A stretch of 64,000 bases of DNA, from positions 1-64,000 of the forward strand of contig NZ_JAEUAV010000018.1 in the NCBI RefSeq assembly GCF_019511605.1, read 5' to 3'. Below the pieces are notes generated by a model that saw only the letters and a program-made list of their open reading frames with translations, was not told the DNA's origin and made no database searches. Below are positions 8,546 to 16,749 of the stretch, piece after piece (the first letter of the stretch is position 1; every line of letters begins with the position of its first letter). A program made the translations under genes and the position numbers. Source of the stretch: Paraburkholderia phenoliruptrix (lineage in GTDB: Bacteria > Pseudomonadota > Gammaproteobacteria > Burkholderiales > Burkholderiaceae).

Positions 8546-9526
8546 ATGACCCAGCCAGCCCTCTCGCACGACGCATCACCCGACTTACGCTCGGCTTTCG
8601 CCGCCGACGTCCGCGCCGGCCTCACGCACGCGCCGCAGAAAGAGCTGCCGTCCAAGTACCTGTACGACGAAGTCGGTTCGGCGTTGTTCGAAGTAATCAC
8701 GGTGCTGCCCGAGTACGGCGTGACGCGCGCTGAAGAGCGGCTGCTCGCAAAGCACGCTGTCGACATAGTCGAGCACCTGCCGCACGATGTGACGGTCGCC
8801 GAACTCGGCAGCGGCAGTGGGCGGAAAACCCGCCGCATTCTCGAAGCACTGTGTAAAAAGCGCCCCACTTCTTACTGCCCGATTGAAATTTCGCGCACCG
8901 CGTTGCAGTTGTGCAGGCGCGAGCTGGGCGACATCGAGCGCATTTCGATTGTGGGTTACGAGCGCGACTATCTGGCCGGTCTCGCCGAGGTCAGCAAGAA
9001 ACGCGCTGCGGGCGAGCGCCTGCTCGTGCTGTTCCTCGGCAGTACGATCGGCAATTTCGGCAGACTGGCGGCCACGCGCTTTCTACGCGACATCCGCAAC
9101 ATGCTCGCGCCCGGCGACGCGCTGCTGCTCGGCACCGATCTCATCAAGCCGACGCCGGTCCTGATCGCCGCTTACGACGACGCCGTGGGCGTGACGGCAT
9201 CGTTCAACCTGAACCTGCTTGCGCGCATCAATCGCGAACTGGGCGGGGACTTCCCGCTCGACGCATTCGAGCATGTCGCACGCTTCAATCCGGATGCCCG
9301 CAGCATCGAGATGCATTTGCGCGCGAAGCGCGACGTCACCGCGCATGTGGCAGCCGCGAAACTGACCGTAACGCTGAAGGCCGGCGAGACGATCTGGACC
9401 GAGAGCAGCCATAAATACCGCGCGGACGAAATGCCGGCCATTGCCGACGACGCTGGGTTCGCGTGCAGCCATCAGTGGGTGGAAAACGAGTGGGGATTTG
9501 CTGAAAGCCTGTTGGTGGCGCGCTAG
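8546..9526 (+). CDS. egtD: L-histidine N-alpha-methyltransferase (EgtD-like)
   Basis: A 326-residue SAM-dependent methyltransferase of the EgtD family, which trimethylates L-histidine to hercynine, the first step of ergothioneine synthesis. The SAM-binding region is VAELGSGSGRKTRRILEAL (about residues 83-101). Other family blocks are LPSKYLYDEVGSALFEVI near 35, VLFLGSTIGNFGR near 165 and the substrate-side TESSHKYRADE near 290. TGGAG at 8536-8540 supports the ATG at 8546; the open frame continues upstream but is implausible there. The usual partner EgtB (hercynine oxygenase) is not adjacent. Confidence 0.88.
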   Translation: MTQPALSHDASPDLRSAFAADVRAGLTHAPQKELPSKYLYDEVGSALFEVITVLPEYGVTRAEERLLAKHAVDIVEHLPHDVTVAELGSGSGRKTRRILEALCKKRPTSYCPIEISRTALQLCRRELGDIERISIVGYERDYLAGLAEVSKKRAAGERLLVLFLGSTIGNFGRLAATRFLRDIRNMLAPGDALLLGTDLIKPTPVLIAAYDDAVGVTASFNLNLLARINRELGGDFPLDAFEHVARFNPDARSIEMHLRAKRDVTAHVAAAKLTVTLKAGETIWTESSHKYRADEMPAIADDAGFACSHQWVENEWGFAESLLVAR

Positions 9527-9746
9527 GCGGCGGAGCGGAGGCTTGCGCACAGCGCGACGACTTTCGAAGTAGCGGTTTGCAGGTAGCGGAGCAAGGGGCG
9601 TCTGCGGCGTCGAGCGGCGCGCTCGCGCCCACGCTTTGCGCCGCTCCTTGCGTCAGATCGACCGCCGTTGTCGGATCGGCCAGGCTCAACGCAGTCTCGT
9701 CGGGCAACTGGCGCGGAGCCGCCGATTCACCGCCCTCGCGCACCGC

Positions 9747-10040
9747 TCAATGCTGCTCGAAACGCTCGTAGCGCTTTTCGGTCGCCCGCTCTTCGCCGCT
9801 CACCTCGGTCACGCGCGCAGCGGGCGGGCCATGACGCAGCCACGACAACATGCGGTCAACCTGATTGGCCGCGCCTTGCAACACCGCTTCGACAGAGCCG
9901 TCGTCCAGATTCGCCACCCATCCCTTGATGCCGAGCGCGTGCGCCTGGCGCACGGTCGCGTGACGAAAACCGACGCCCTGCACTGTGCCGCGCACGCGCA
10001 CGTAATACGTTTCGATCCGTTCGTCCAGATCCGGGGACAT
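9747..10040 (-). CDS. acyP: Acylphosphatase
   Basis: A 97-residue acylphosphatase, hydrolysing carboxyl-phosphate bonds of small acylphosphates in the cytoplasm. The catalytic Arg lies in RGTVQGVGFRHATV (about residue 26) and the catalytic Asn in GWVANLDDGSVEA (about residue 44); both signature patterns are intact. The length is normal, with a slightly extended N-terminus. It is divergent from hpnA and convergent with egtD; the 220-bp gap towards egtD has no clear terminator. Confidence 0.93.
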   Translation of the reverse strand: MSPDLDERIETYYVRVRGTVQGVGFRHATVRQAHALGIKGWVANLDDGSVEAVLQGAANQVDRMLSWLRHGPPAARVTEVSGEERATEKRYERFEQH

Positions 10041-10254
10041 GCCGTTTTCTCCTCACAATCTTTCAAGCCGGAATTCTAGTCGGGTCGCGGCGAGCCTGCA
10101 TGGCAGGGTTGGGCGTTAGCGTTTTTGCGGCGCCTGACGGAGCGCGGCGTCGGCCACGCCGGCCGGTGCTGTTGGCGGGAACCGCGAGATGCACGACATC
10201 GGCCCCGCGTGCCACGTACAATCCCCCGACTGTCACGCAGGAAACGGAAACAGA

Positions 10255-11265
10255 ATGACCGAACAGAATCGCGATCTCGTGCTCGTGACCGGCGCATCCG
10301 GCTTCGTCGGCTCGTCGGTCGCGCGCATCGCGCAACAGAAGGGCTTCAAGGTGCGGGTGCTGGTGCGCGCCACCAGTCCACGGCAGAACGTCGAGTCGCT
10401 CGACGCCGAAATCGTGATCGGCGACATGCGCGACGAAGCGTCGATGCGCAACGCGCTGCGCGGCGTGCGCTATCTGCTGCACGTCGCCGCCGACTACCGG
10501 CTGTGGGCGCCCGACCCAGGCGAGATAGAGCGCTCGAACCTCGAAGGCACCGAGGCGACCATGCGCGCCGCGTTGAAGGAAGGCGTCGAGCGGATCGTGT
10601 ACACCAGCAGCGTGGCCACGCTCAAGGTCACGAGCTCCGGCAACTCGGCCGACGAGACATCGCCGCTGAAGGCCGATCAGGCCATCGGCGTATACAAGCG
10701 CAGCAAGGTGCTGGCCGAGCGCGCGGTGGAACGCATGATCGCGCAGGACGGCCTGCCGGCGGTGATCGTCAATCCGTCCACGCCGATCGGTCCGCGCGAC
10801 GTCAAGCCGACGCCGACCGGGCGCATCATCGTCGAGGCGGCGCTCGGCAAGATTCCCGCCTTCGTCGACACGGGGCTGAACCTCGTGCATGTAGACGACG
10901 TCGCCGCCGGGCATTTTCTCGCGCTCGAGCGCGGCAAGATCGGCGAACGCTATATTCTCGGCGGCGAAAACCTGCCGCTGCAGCAAATGCTCGCGGATAT
11001 CGCCGCGCTCACCGGCCGCAAGGCGCCGACCATCAGCCTGCCGCGCTGGCCGCTATACCCGCTCGCCATGGGCGCGGAAGCGCTCGCCAAGTTCACGAAG
11101 CGCGAACCGTTCGTAACCGTGGACGGTCTGAAGATGTCGAAGAACAAGATGTACTTCAGTTCGGCCAAAGCCGAGCGCGAGTTGGGCTACCGCGCGCGTC
11201 CGTATCGCGAGGGTTTGAGCGATGCGCTCGAATGGTTCCGGCAGGCAGGCTATCTGAAGCCTTAG
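10255..11265 (+). CDS. hpnA: Hopanoid-associated sugar epimerase HpnA
   Basis: A 336-residue extended short-chain dehydrogenase/reductase. The NAD(P)-binding GASGFVGSSVAR lies at about residues 12-23 and the catalytic YxxxK at YKRSK near 146-150, with TSSVATL as the preceding Ser region. The overall sequence matches the HpnA group, which travels with hopanoid genes; its exact reaction in side-chain assembly is not established. GCAGGAAAC at 10237-10245 supports the ATG at 10255 rather than the upstream in-frame 10189. It opens the hopanoid locus here, with an unknown gene 93 bp downstream in the same direction. Confidence 0.9.
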   Translation: MTEQNRDLVLVTGASGFVGSSVARIAQQKGFKVRVLVRATSPRQNVESLDAEIVIGDMRDEASMRNALRGVRYLLHVAADYRLWAPDPGEIERSNLEGTEATMRAALKEGVERIVYTSSVATLKVTSSGNSADETSPLKADQAIGVYKRSKVLAERAVERMIAQDGLPAVIVNPSTPIGPRDVKPTPTGRIIVEAALGKIPAFVDTGLNLVHVDDVAAGHFLALERGKIGERYILGGENLPLQQMLADIAALTGRKAPTISLPRWPLYPLAMGAEALAKFTKREPFVTVDGLKMSKNKMYFSSAKAERELGYRARPYREGLSDALEWFRQAGYLKP

Positions 11266-11358
11266 CGCACGCATTTTGTTACAACGTGGCTGTGATTGCG
11301 AAAGGTAAAAGCCTACGCGCAGCAGTTAAAATCGTGGGTCTTACCAGAGAAACCTCGC

Positions 11359-11967
11359 ATGAATCTTCACGAACAGCTCGGCGCGCTGGAAGTGGGCGTC
11401 GATCAGCTCATTCAGGCTGTCGTGGCCCCGCAGGCCCAGAACATCCCCGAGACACGCAACGCAAACACCGCGCAAGGCGCGTCGGCGCCAGCCGCTGCGG
11501 GCGCGGAAGAAAAAGCGCAAGCGACCGTTGGAGCCGCCACGCAAACGCAAGGCGCAGCCGTCGAAGCGCAAGCCGAAACCGCGCAGAACCAGGCCGCGGC
11601 AGAGCCGGACGAACCGGCGGCGAAGCCTGTTGAAGCCGCAGCCCTGCCCACGCTCGAAATCAATCGTCCGGCGCAGAACGAAATCACCATGACGATCGGC
11701 GGTCAGACCGTCGCGCTGCGGCCGGAGCAGATTAGCCAACTGATCGAAGAACTGTCCAACGCGCGCGCCTCCATGACGCCGGAGCCGCCGCCGGGCATCC
11801 CGCCGGGCTGGCGTTTCGTGTCGACGAAGAACCCCGTCATGGCCGTGCAGAAGCAGTCGAACGGCGACCGTCTGCTGGTCATGCGGCATACGGGCCACGG
11901 CTGGGTGCCGTTCACCTTTTCGCCGGATATGGTCATTCAGCTTTACATGATGCTCACGCAGCGCTAA
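11359..11967 (+). CDS. Hypothetical protein inside the hopanoid locus
   Basis: A 202-residue protein that I do not recognise. Residues 1-25 form a predicted amphipathic helix (LHEQLGALEVGVDQLIQAVV), residues about 25-95 are a low-complexity Ala/Gln/Glu linker, and about 96-202 look like a compact domain (LEINRPAQNEITMTIGGQTV, PPGIPPGWRFVSTKNPVMAV, VMRHTGHGWVPFTFSPDMV). There is no signal peptide or membrane segment. It follows hpnA by 93 bp in the same direction and ends at a shared terminator with hpnB. The ATG at 11359 was chosen over the in-frame 11296 because AGAGAAA precedes it. Confidence 0.7.
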   Translation: MNLHEQLGALEVGVDQLIQAVVAPQAQNIPETRNANTAQGASAPAAAGAEEKAQATVGAATQTQGAAVEAQAETAQNQAAAEPDEPAAKPVEAAALPTLEINRPAQNEITMTIGGQTVALRPEQISQLIEELSNARASMTPEPPPGIPPGWRFVSTKNPVMAVQKQSNGDRLLVMRHTGHGWVPFTFSPDMVIQLYMMLTQR

Positions 11968-11970
11968 ACG

Positions 11971-11999
11971 AAAAAGCGGCGCACATGCGCCGCTTTTTC
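11971..11999. terminator. Bidirectional terminator
   Basis: AGCGGCGCA/TGCGCCGCT stem flanked by five A on one side and five T on the other, so it works for the unknown gene (+) and for hpnB (-), whose stop is just downstream. Confidence 0.9.
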
Positions 12000-12000
12000 T

Positions 12001-13182
12001 TTAACGTTCCTGCACAGGCGCCTGGACCCGCGCCTTCCACTGCCCGCCCTTGCCGCGCCAGTAACGCAGCGCCGAAGCGAACGTCGCGCCGACATAAAAC
12101 AGCGCGACGAGCGGCAGAAACGGCGCCCACAGCGGCGAGCGGCGGTAATAGCTGAGCATCGGCGCATACGCACAGCACATGGCCGCCCACGCAAGCCACG
12201 CCGGCCAGCCCGTCGGTCCGAGCACCAGCGCGGCCACCGGCGGCACGAGGTAGATGATGGCCATGCCGGCGAGCGTACCCGCGAGCAGCATCGGCGAATA
12301 ATGCAGTTGCGTGAAGGCCGTGCGCGCAATCATGTTCCAGATGTCGCGCCAGCTGTCGTAAGGGCGCAGCGAGACGCTGCGCGCGGCCACGTCAAGCCGG
12401 ATTGCATGCCGGCCAGTGCCGCGATGCTTGATGCGCGCCGCAAGACTGCAGTCGTCGATCAGTTCCGCGCGGATCGATTCGATCCCACCCGCTTCCTCCA
12501 GCGCGCTGCGGCGCACCAGCATGCAGCCGCCGGCCGCAGCCGCCGTGCGGTTGCGCGGGTTGTTGACCCACGCGAACGGGTACAGCTTCGCAAAAAAGAA
12601 CACGAACGCCGGGATCAGCGCCTTTTCCCAGAACGAGTCGCAGCGCAGGCGCACCATTAGAGAGACGAGATCGCGTTTTTCGGCGTCGGCGCGAACGACC
12701 AGCTGCGTGACGGCGTCCGGCGGATGGCCGATGTCGGCGTCCGTCAGCAACAGAAAGTCAGCTGGCAAACCGAGCGTGCGCACGGCCTCGATGCCCTGCG
12801 ACTGCGCCCACACCTTGCCGGACCATCCGGGCGGCAGCGGCTTCGCGCTCAGCACGGTGAGCCGGTCGGGACATTGCAGCTGCAAGGCGGCTGCGCGAGC
12901 AGCGTCGGCGGTGCCGTCCGTGCTGTGATCGTCTACCACGATCACGTGAAACTCGCCGCGATAGTGCTGCTCGAGCAGCGTCGTGACGGCTTGGGCGATT
13001 ACATCCACTTCATTGCGGGCCGGCACGACCGCGGCTACCGCCGGCCACGCGGCGCGCGGCGCGAGCGCCAGTGGCTCGGCCGGGCGGGCGCGCCAGAAAC
13101 CGCCGCGCGCGAACAGCAGCACGGCCCAGATCAGCAGAGATAAACAGGAAAGAAAAAACAGAATTACCGACGCCAAGCCCAT
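12001..13182 (-). CDS. hpnB: Hopene-associated glycosyltransferase HpnB
   Basis: A 393-residue family 2 glycosyltransferase anchored in the inner membrane. It has an N-terminal membrane helix (residues about 3-25), a GT-A catalytic domain with VVDDHSTDGTADAA near 81-94 and the DxD-like LLTDADIGHPPDAV near 147-160, and three or four C-terminal membrane segments. The EDD-like element ELIDDCSLAARIKHRG marks processive GT2 proteins. The pattern matches HpnB; a role in hopanoid head-group modification is inferred from location and family, since its exact product is unsettled. It is divergent from ispH-hpnH. Confidence 0.88.
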   Translation of the reverse strand: MGLASVILFFLSCLSLLIWAVLLFARGGFWRARPAEPLALAPRAAWPAVAAVVPARNEVDVIAQAVTTLLEQHYRGEFHVIVVDDHSTDGTADAARAAALQLQCPDRLTVLSAKPLPPGWSGKVWAQSQGIEAVRTLGLPADFLLLTDADIGHPPDAVTQLVVRADAEKRDLVSLMVRLRCDSFWEKALIPAFVFFFAKLYPFAWVNNPRNRTAAAAGGCMLVRRSALEEAGGIESIRAELIDDCSLAARIKHRGTGRHAIRLDVAARSVSLRPYDSWRDIWNMIARTAFTQLHYSPMLLAGTLAGMAIIYLVPPVAALVLGPTGWPAWLAWAAMCCAYAPMLSYYRRSPLWAPFLPLVALFYVGATFASALRYWRGKGGQWKARVQAPVQER

Positions 13183-13519
13183 TAATCGTCACCCTTCATT
13201 TCCGGCTAGCGCCGGAATTATTTTCGACGTGGGGCGAAGCGCTCCACGGGACGCCGTAGTTTAAGGGTTCCGCCAAAGCGGTGCAGCGTGCAATTATTGC
13301 CGCCCGAATTGCCGGGGCGCCTGCGGCGAGTGCCGCGTGCGCCCAACACTGTATTGGCGCGCCAAAGCAAAGCTGGCCCGATAGCGTTAGAATGCGCGTT
13401 TGGTTTTCCTTACCGGCACGCCGCCGGAGCTCAAGACGTTAATTAATTAGATCGTCGCGGCGATAAAGTCAGAATTTCCGGCTTCCTCGAAACCCGCGTC
13501 AGTCGGAGTCCGCCAACTT
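13183..13519. other. Gene-free region between hpnB and ispH
   Basis: 337 bp between divergent genes. It holds the perfect 12-bp palindrome TTGGCGCGCCAA at 13354-13365 and, downstream, a TTAGAAT element near 13387-13393 that could be a -10 for ispH. No RNA gene or small gene was identified. Confidence 0.5.
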
Positions 13520-14464
13520 ATGCGAGTCATCCTTGCCCAACCCCGCGGCTTTTGTGCGGGTGTTGTCCGTGCAATCGAGATTGTTGATCGGGCGCTGCAG
13601 CAGCACGGCGCGCCCGTGTATGTGCGCCACGAAATTGTCCACAATCGCCACGTGGTCGACAATCTGCGCCAGAAAGGCGCGCGTTTCGTCGAGGAACTCG
13701 ATGAAGTGCCGCAAGGCGCCGTGGCGATTTTCAGCGCGCATGGCGTCGCTCAAAAGGTCGAGCGCGATGCGCAGGCGCGCGGGCTCGACGTGCTCGACGC
13801 AACCTGCCCGCTCGTCACGAAAGTGCACGTGCAGGGGCGCCAGTATGTGGCAGCCGGGCGCACGCTGATTCTGATCGGCCACGCCGGCCACCCGGAAGTG
13901 GAAGGCACGATCGGCCAGATTCCGGGCAAAGTGCTGCTGGTGCAAAGCGAAGCCGAAGTCGAGCATCTGGATCTGCCGGTCGACACGCCGCTCGCCTATG
14001 TCACGCAAACAACCCTTTCCGTCGACGACACGCGCGGCATCATCGACGCGCTGCTGCGCCGCTTCACCGACATCGTCGGGCCGGATACGCGCGACATCTG
14101 CTATGCGACGCAAAACCGTCAGGCCGCGGTGCGCGAGTTGAGCAAGCAGGTCGACGTGCTGCTCGTGGTCGGCGCAACCAATAGCTCGAACTCCAACCGG
14201 CTGCGCGAAATAGGCAGCGAAAGCGGCGTGGCGAGCTATCTCGTCGCCGATGGTTCGGAAGTGAGGCCGGAGTGGTTCGCCAATGCGCAAACCATCGGTA
14301 TCACAGCGGGTGCTTCGGCTCCCGAAGAAATGGTCAAAAACGTAATTGATGCGCTGAGCGCAATGGGACCCGTCGACGTCACGACGATGGCGGGCCGTGA
14401 AGAGAAAGTCGAATTCAAGTTGCCATCGAAGCTGATGCAACCACTCGCCGCACGCGAAGTTTAA
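13520..14464 (+). CDS. ispH: 4-hydroxy-3-methylbut-2-enyl diphosphate reductase (IspH/LytB)
   Basis: A 314-residue iron-sulfur enzyme of the last MEP-pathway step, reducing HMBPP to IPP and DMAPP. The three cluster cysteines are in family positions: Cys12 in QPRGFCAGVVRAIE, one near 96 in LDATCPLVTKVHV, and one near 194 in RDICYATQNRQ. The substrate-binding ATNSSNSNRL element follows near 222. The fkpB neighbour common at other betaproteobacterial ispH loci is absent; instead hpnH starts 10 nt downstream, so this copy is likely co-transcribed with hopanoid synthesis and feeds precursor to it. Confidence 0.95.
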   Translation: MRVILAQPRGFCAGVVRAIEIVDRALQQHGAPVYVRHEIVHNRHVVDNLRQKGARFVEELDEVPQGAVAIFSAHGVAQKVERDAQARGLDVLDATCPLVTKVHVQGRQYVAAGRTLILIGHAGHPEVEGTIGQIPGKVLLVQSEAEVEHLDLPVDTPLAYVTQTTLSVDDTRGIIDALLRRFTDIVGPDTRDICYATQNRQAAVRELSKQVDVLLVVGATNSSNSNRLREIGSESGVASYLVADGSEVRPEWFANAQTIGITAGASAPEEMVKNVIDALSAMGPVDVTTMAGREEKVEFKLPSKLMQPLAAREV

Positions 14465-14474
14465 GGAGGACGTC

Positions 14475-15629
14475 TTGTCTATTCCGCTGCTACAGAAAGT
14501 CCGGGTCGGCGCATACATCATGCGTCAGCACCTGTCCGGCAACAAACGCTACCCGCTCGCCCTGATGCTGGAGCCGCTGTTTCGCTGCAATCTCGCCTGC
14601 AATGGCTGCGGCAAGATCGACTATCCGGACCCCATCCTGAATCAGCGCCTGTCGCTGGAAGAATGCCTCGGCGCTGTCGACGAATGCGGCGCACCGGTGG
14701 TCTCGATTGCAGGCGGCGAGCCGCTGCTGCATAAGGAAATGCCGCAAATCGTCAAAGGCATCATCGCGCGCAAGAAGTTCGTGTACCTGTGCACGAATGC
14801 GCTGCTGATGGAAAAGAAAATGGACGACTACGAGCCGAATCCGTACTTTGTCTGGTCTGTTCACCTGGACGGCGACCAGCAGATGCACGACCACTCGGTC
14901 TCGCAAGACGGCGTGTACGACAAGGCGGTCGCAGCCATCAAGGAAGCGAAGCGCCGCGGGTTCCGCGTGAACATCAACTGCACGCTGTTCAACGACGCTG
15001 TGCCGGAGCGCGTGGCCGCGTTCTTCGACACGGTCGGGCCGATGGGCGTTGACGGCATCACCGTCTCGCCGGGCTATGCGTATGAGCGTGCGCCGGATCA
15101 GCAGCACTTCCTGAACCGCGAGAAGACCAAGCACCTGTTTCGCGAGATTTTCAAGCGCGGCAACAATGGCAAGAAATGGTCGTTCAGCCAGTCGGCCATG
15201 TTCCTCGACTTCCTCGCCGGCAACCAGACCTACGAATGCACGCCGTGGGGCAACCCGGCGCGCACGGTGTTCGGCTGGCAAAAGCCGTGCTATCTGGTCG
15301 GCGAAGGTTACGTGAAGACCTTCAAGGAACTGATGGAAACCACCGACTGGGACAAGTACGGAACCGGTAACTACGAAAAATGCGCGGACTGCATGGTCCA
15401 TTGCGGCTTTGAAGCAACGGCCGTGATGGATACGGTTGCGCATCCGCTGAAGGCCCTGAAGGTGAGCATGCGCGGCCCGAAGACCACGGGTGCTTTCGCC
15501 AAAGACATTCCGCTGGACAAGCAGCGCCCGGCTGAGTATGTGTTCTCGCGCCACGTCGAGATCAAGCTGGAAGAGATCAAGATGAGCGGAAAGGGCAAGA
15601 AGGTGCAAACGGCTACGGCCGCGCACTGA
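14475..15629 (+). CDS. hpnH: Adenosyl-hopene transferase HpnH (radical SAM), TTG start
   Basis: A 384-residue radical-SAM protein that attaches the 5'-deoxyadenosyl group to diploptene/hopene, starting the extended side chain. The cluster motif CNLACNGC places the three cysteines at residues 38, 42 and 45. The SAM-contact stretch SIAGGEPLLH follows near 78. Further cysteines in KCADCMVHCG near 310-320 suggest an extra C-terminal site, also seen in the family. The start is TTG, fixed by a perfect AAGGAGGA at 14463-14470. It is read with ispH and is followed by a strong terminator. Confidence 0.94.
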   Translation: MSIPLLQKVRVGAYIMRQHLSGNKRYPLALMLEPLFRCNLACNGCGKIDYPDPILNQRLSLEECLGAVDECGAPVVSIAGGEPLLHKEMPQIVKGIIARKKFVYLCTNALLMEKKMDDYEPNPYFVWSVHLDGDQQMHDHSVSQDGVYDKAVAAIKEAKRRGFRVNINCTLFNDAVPERVAAFFDTVGPMGVDGITVSPGYAYERAPDQQHFLNREKTKHLFREIFKRGNNGKKWSFSQSAMFLDFLAGNQTYECTPWGNPARTVFGWQKPCYLVGEGYVKTFKELMETTDWDKYGTGNYEKCADCMVHCGFEATAVMDTVAHPLKALKVSMRGPKTTGAFAKDIPLDKQRPAEYVFSRHVEIKLEEIKMSGKGKKVQTATAAH

Positions 15630-15696
15630 GCATCCAGCCGGCGCGGTCAGCGTGTATGCATGACCGCCGCTCGCAGGCTCGCATTGCAAGATCGAC

Positions 15697-15736
15697 AAAA
15701 AAGCGCGGTGGCCTCACGGGCCACCGCGCTTTTTTT
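15697..15736. terminator. Bidirectional terminator between hpnH and hpnM
   Basis: A 12-bp perfect stem AGCGCGGTGGCC/GGCCACCGCGCT preceded by six A and followed by seven T serves both convergent transcripts. Confidence 0.93.
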
Positions 15737-15788
15737 GCGCTTCGGTCTGGCAGCGCGGGAGGCCGACGCACGAGCCTCCCGCCTTGGA

Positions 15789-16394
15789 TCAGCCCGCGCT
15801 GCGTGCGTTATGCGCGGTGAGGAACTTGATCAGACCGTCGACCCCGCCCTTGGAAAGCTGATCGGCAAATTGCGTTTGATAGACCTGGATCAGCCACGCG
15901 CCCATCATGTTGATGTCGTAGATCTTCCAGCCGGACGGTCCCTTGGTGAGCCGGTAGTCGATGGCGTCGTCGCCGCCATTGCTGATGACGTGCGACTGCA
16001 CCACGACGTCTTTCGCGCCGCCAGGCACGTTGGCCGGCAGAAACTTGAACTTCACGTCCTGATCGCGCAGTTGCGAAAGCGACGAGGCATAAGTACGCAC
16101 GAGCAGCAGCGTGAACTGGTCGTACAGCTGCTTCTGCTGTTCGGGAGTGGCGGTGCTCCATGCCTTGCCCACCGCGATGCGGGTGGTGCGCTGAAAGTCC
16201 GTTGCCGGAACGAAGCGCGTCTCGACCAGTTGCGTGATCTTCGACATATCGCCGCCCCGCGCTTGCGGATCGGCCTTCATGGCCGAGACCGTACCTTCCA
16301 CGGCAGTTTTTACGACCGCGTCGGGCGCGCTTTGCGCAAACGCAGCCGTTGAGACAAAAGCCGCGGCCAGAAAAGCAGACAGATAACGTTTCAT
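15789..16394 (-). CDS. hpnM: Hopanoid-associated MlaC/Ttg2D-like periplasmic protein HpnM
   Basis: A 201-residue exported protein of the toluene-tolerance Ttg2D/MlaC family. The signal peptide is MKRYLSAFLAAAFVSTAAFA (cut near residue 20). The mature domain shows the family order, with VGKAWSTATPEQQKQLYDQF near 80-100, LLLVRTYASSLSQL, and the C-terminal WKIYDINMMGAWLIQVYQTQ near 155-175. MlaC-type proteins ferry phospholipids across the periplasm; HpnM is inferred to carry hopanoids or work with HpnN. The frame runs on to 16559, but the signal peptide fixes the start at 16394. It is divergent from hpnN. Confidence 0.9.
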   Translation of the reverse strand: MKRYLSAFLAAAFVSTAAFAQSAPDAVVKTAVEGTVSAMKADPQARGGDMSKITQLVETRFVPATDFQRTTRIAVGKAWSTATPEQQKQLYDQFTLLLVRTYASSLSQLRDQDVKFKFLPANVPGGAKDVVVQSHVISNGGDDAIDYRLTKGPSGWKIYDINMMGAWLIQVYQTQFADQLSKGGVDGLIKFLTAHNARSAG

Positions 16395-16749
16395 ACGCTC
16401 AGGTAACCTGAAAAAAGTGTGCACCACCGGCCAACGATCATAAGGCAGCAGCAAAGCTCGCGCCGCTGCCGGGAAACAAGCCAGGCAAGCCGGCGGCCAA
16501 AGCTGGATAGACCAGTATACCGGCATTGCGTTCCCGCTCCACCGCACCGTGCCGGGCAACCGCCTGTCCGGGAGCCGGATTTGCTAGGGGCTTGGTCGGC
16601 CCTGCCTCGTCAGTCCGCAAAAGTGTCCGCAAAAGTAAGTGCGCGCGGGCTGCGCGGATTGCCGTCGAATGCAGTCCGGTTTGCTCCGGCTCTGTATACT
16701 TGTGCACTTTCGTCAAAATGCCACCCGTGATAAGGCCAGTTCCGCCTAC
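16395..16749. other. Gene-free divergent region between hpnM and hpnN
   Basis: 355 bp carrying both divergent promoters. It contains a perfect 12-bp tandem repeat (16613-16636) and a TATACT element (16695-16700) about 50 nt before hpnN. In-frame extension of hpnN through it lacks a ribosome-binding site and similarity, so it is treated as non-coding. Confidence 0.55.
16613..16636. repeat. 12-bp perfect tandem repeat in hpnM-hpnN promoter region
   Basis: GTCCGCAAAAGT occurs twice head to tail (16613-16624, 16625-16636), about 60 nt upstream of a TATACT element. It could be a pair of operator half-sites or a slipped duplication. Confidence 0.75.

Noticed and set aside
16639..16749. 37-codon upstream extension of hpnN
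   Set aside because: It crosses a tandem repeat and a promoter-like TATACT, and the family N-terminus begins at the ATG at 16750.
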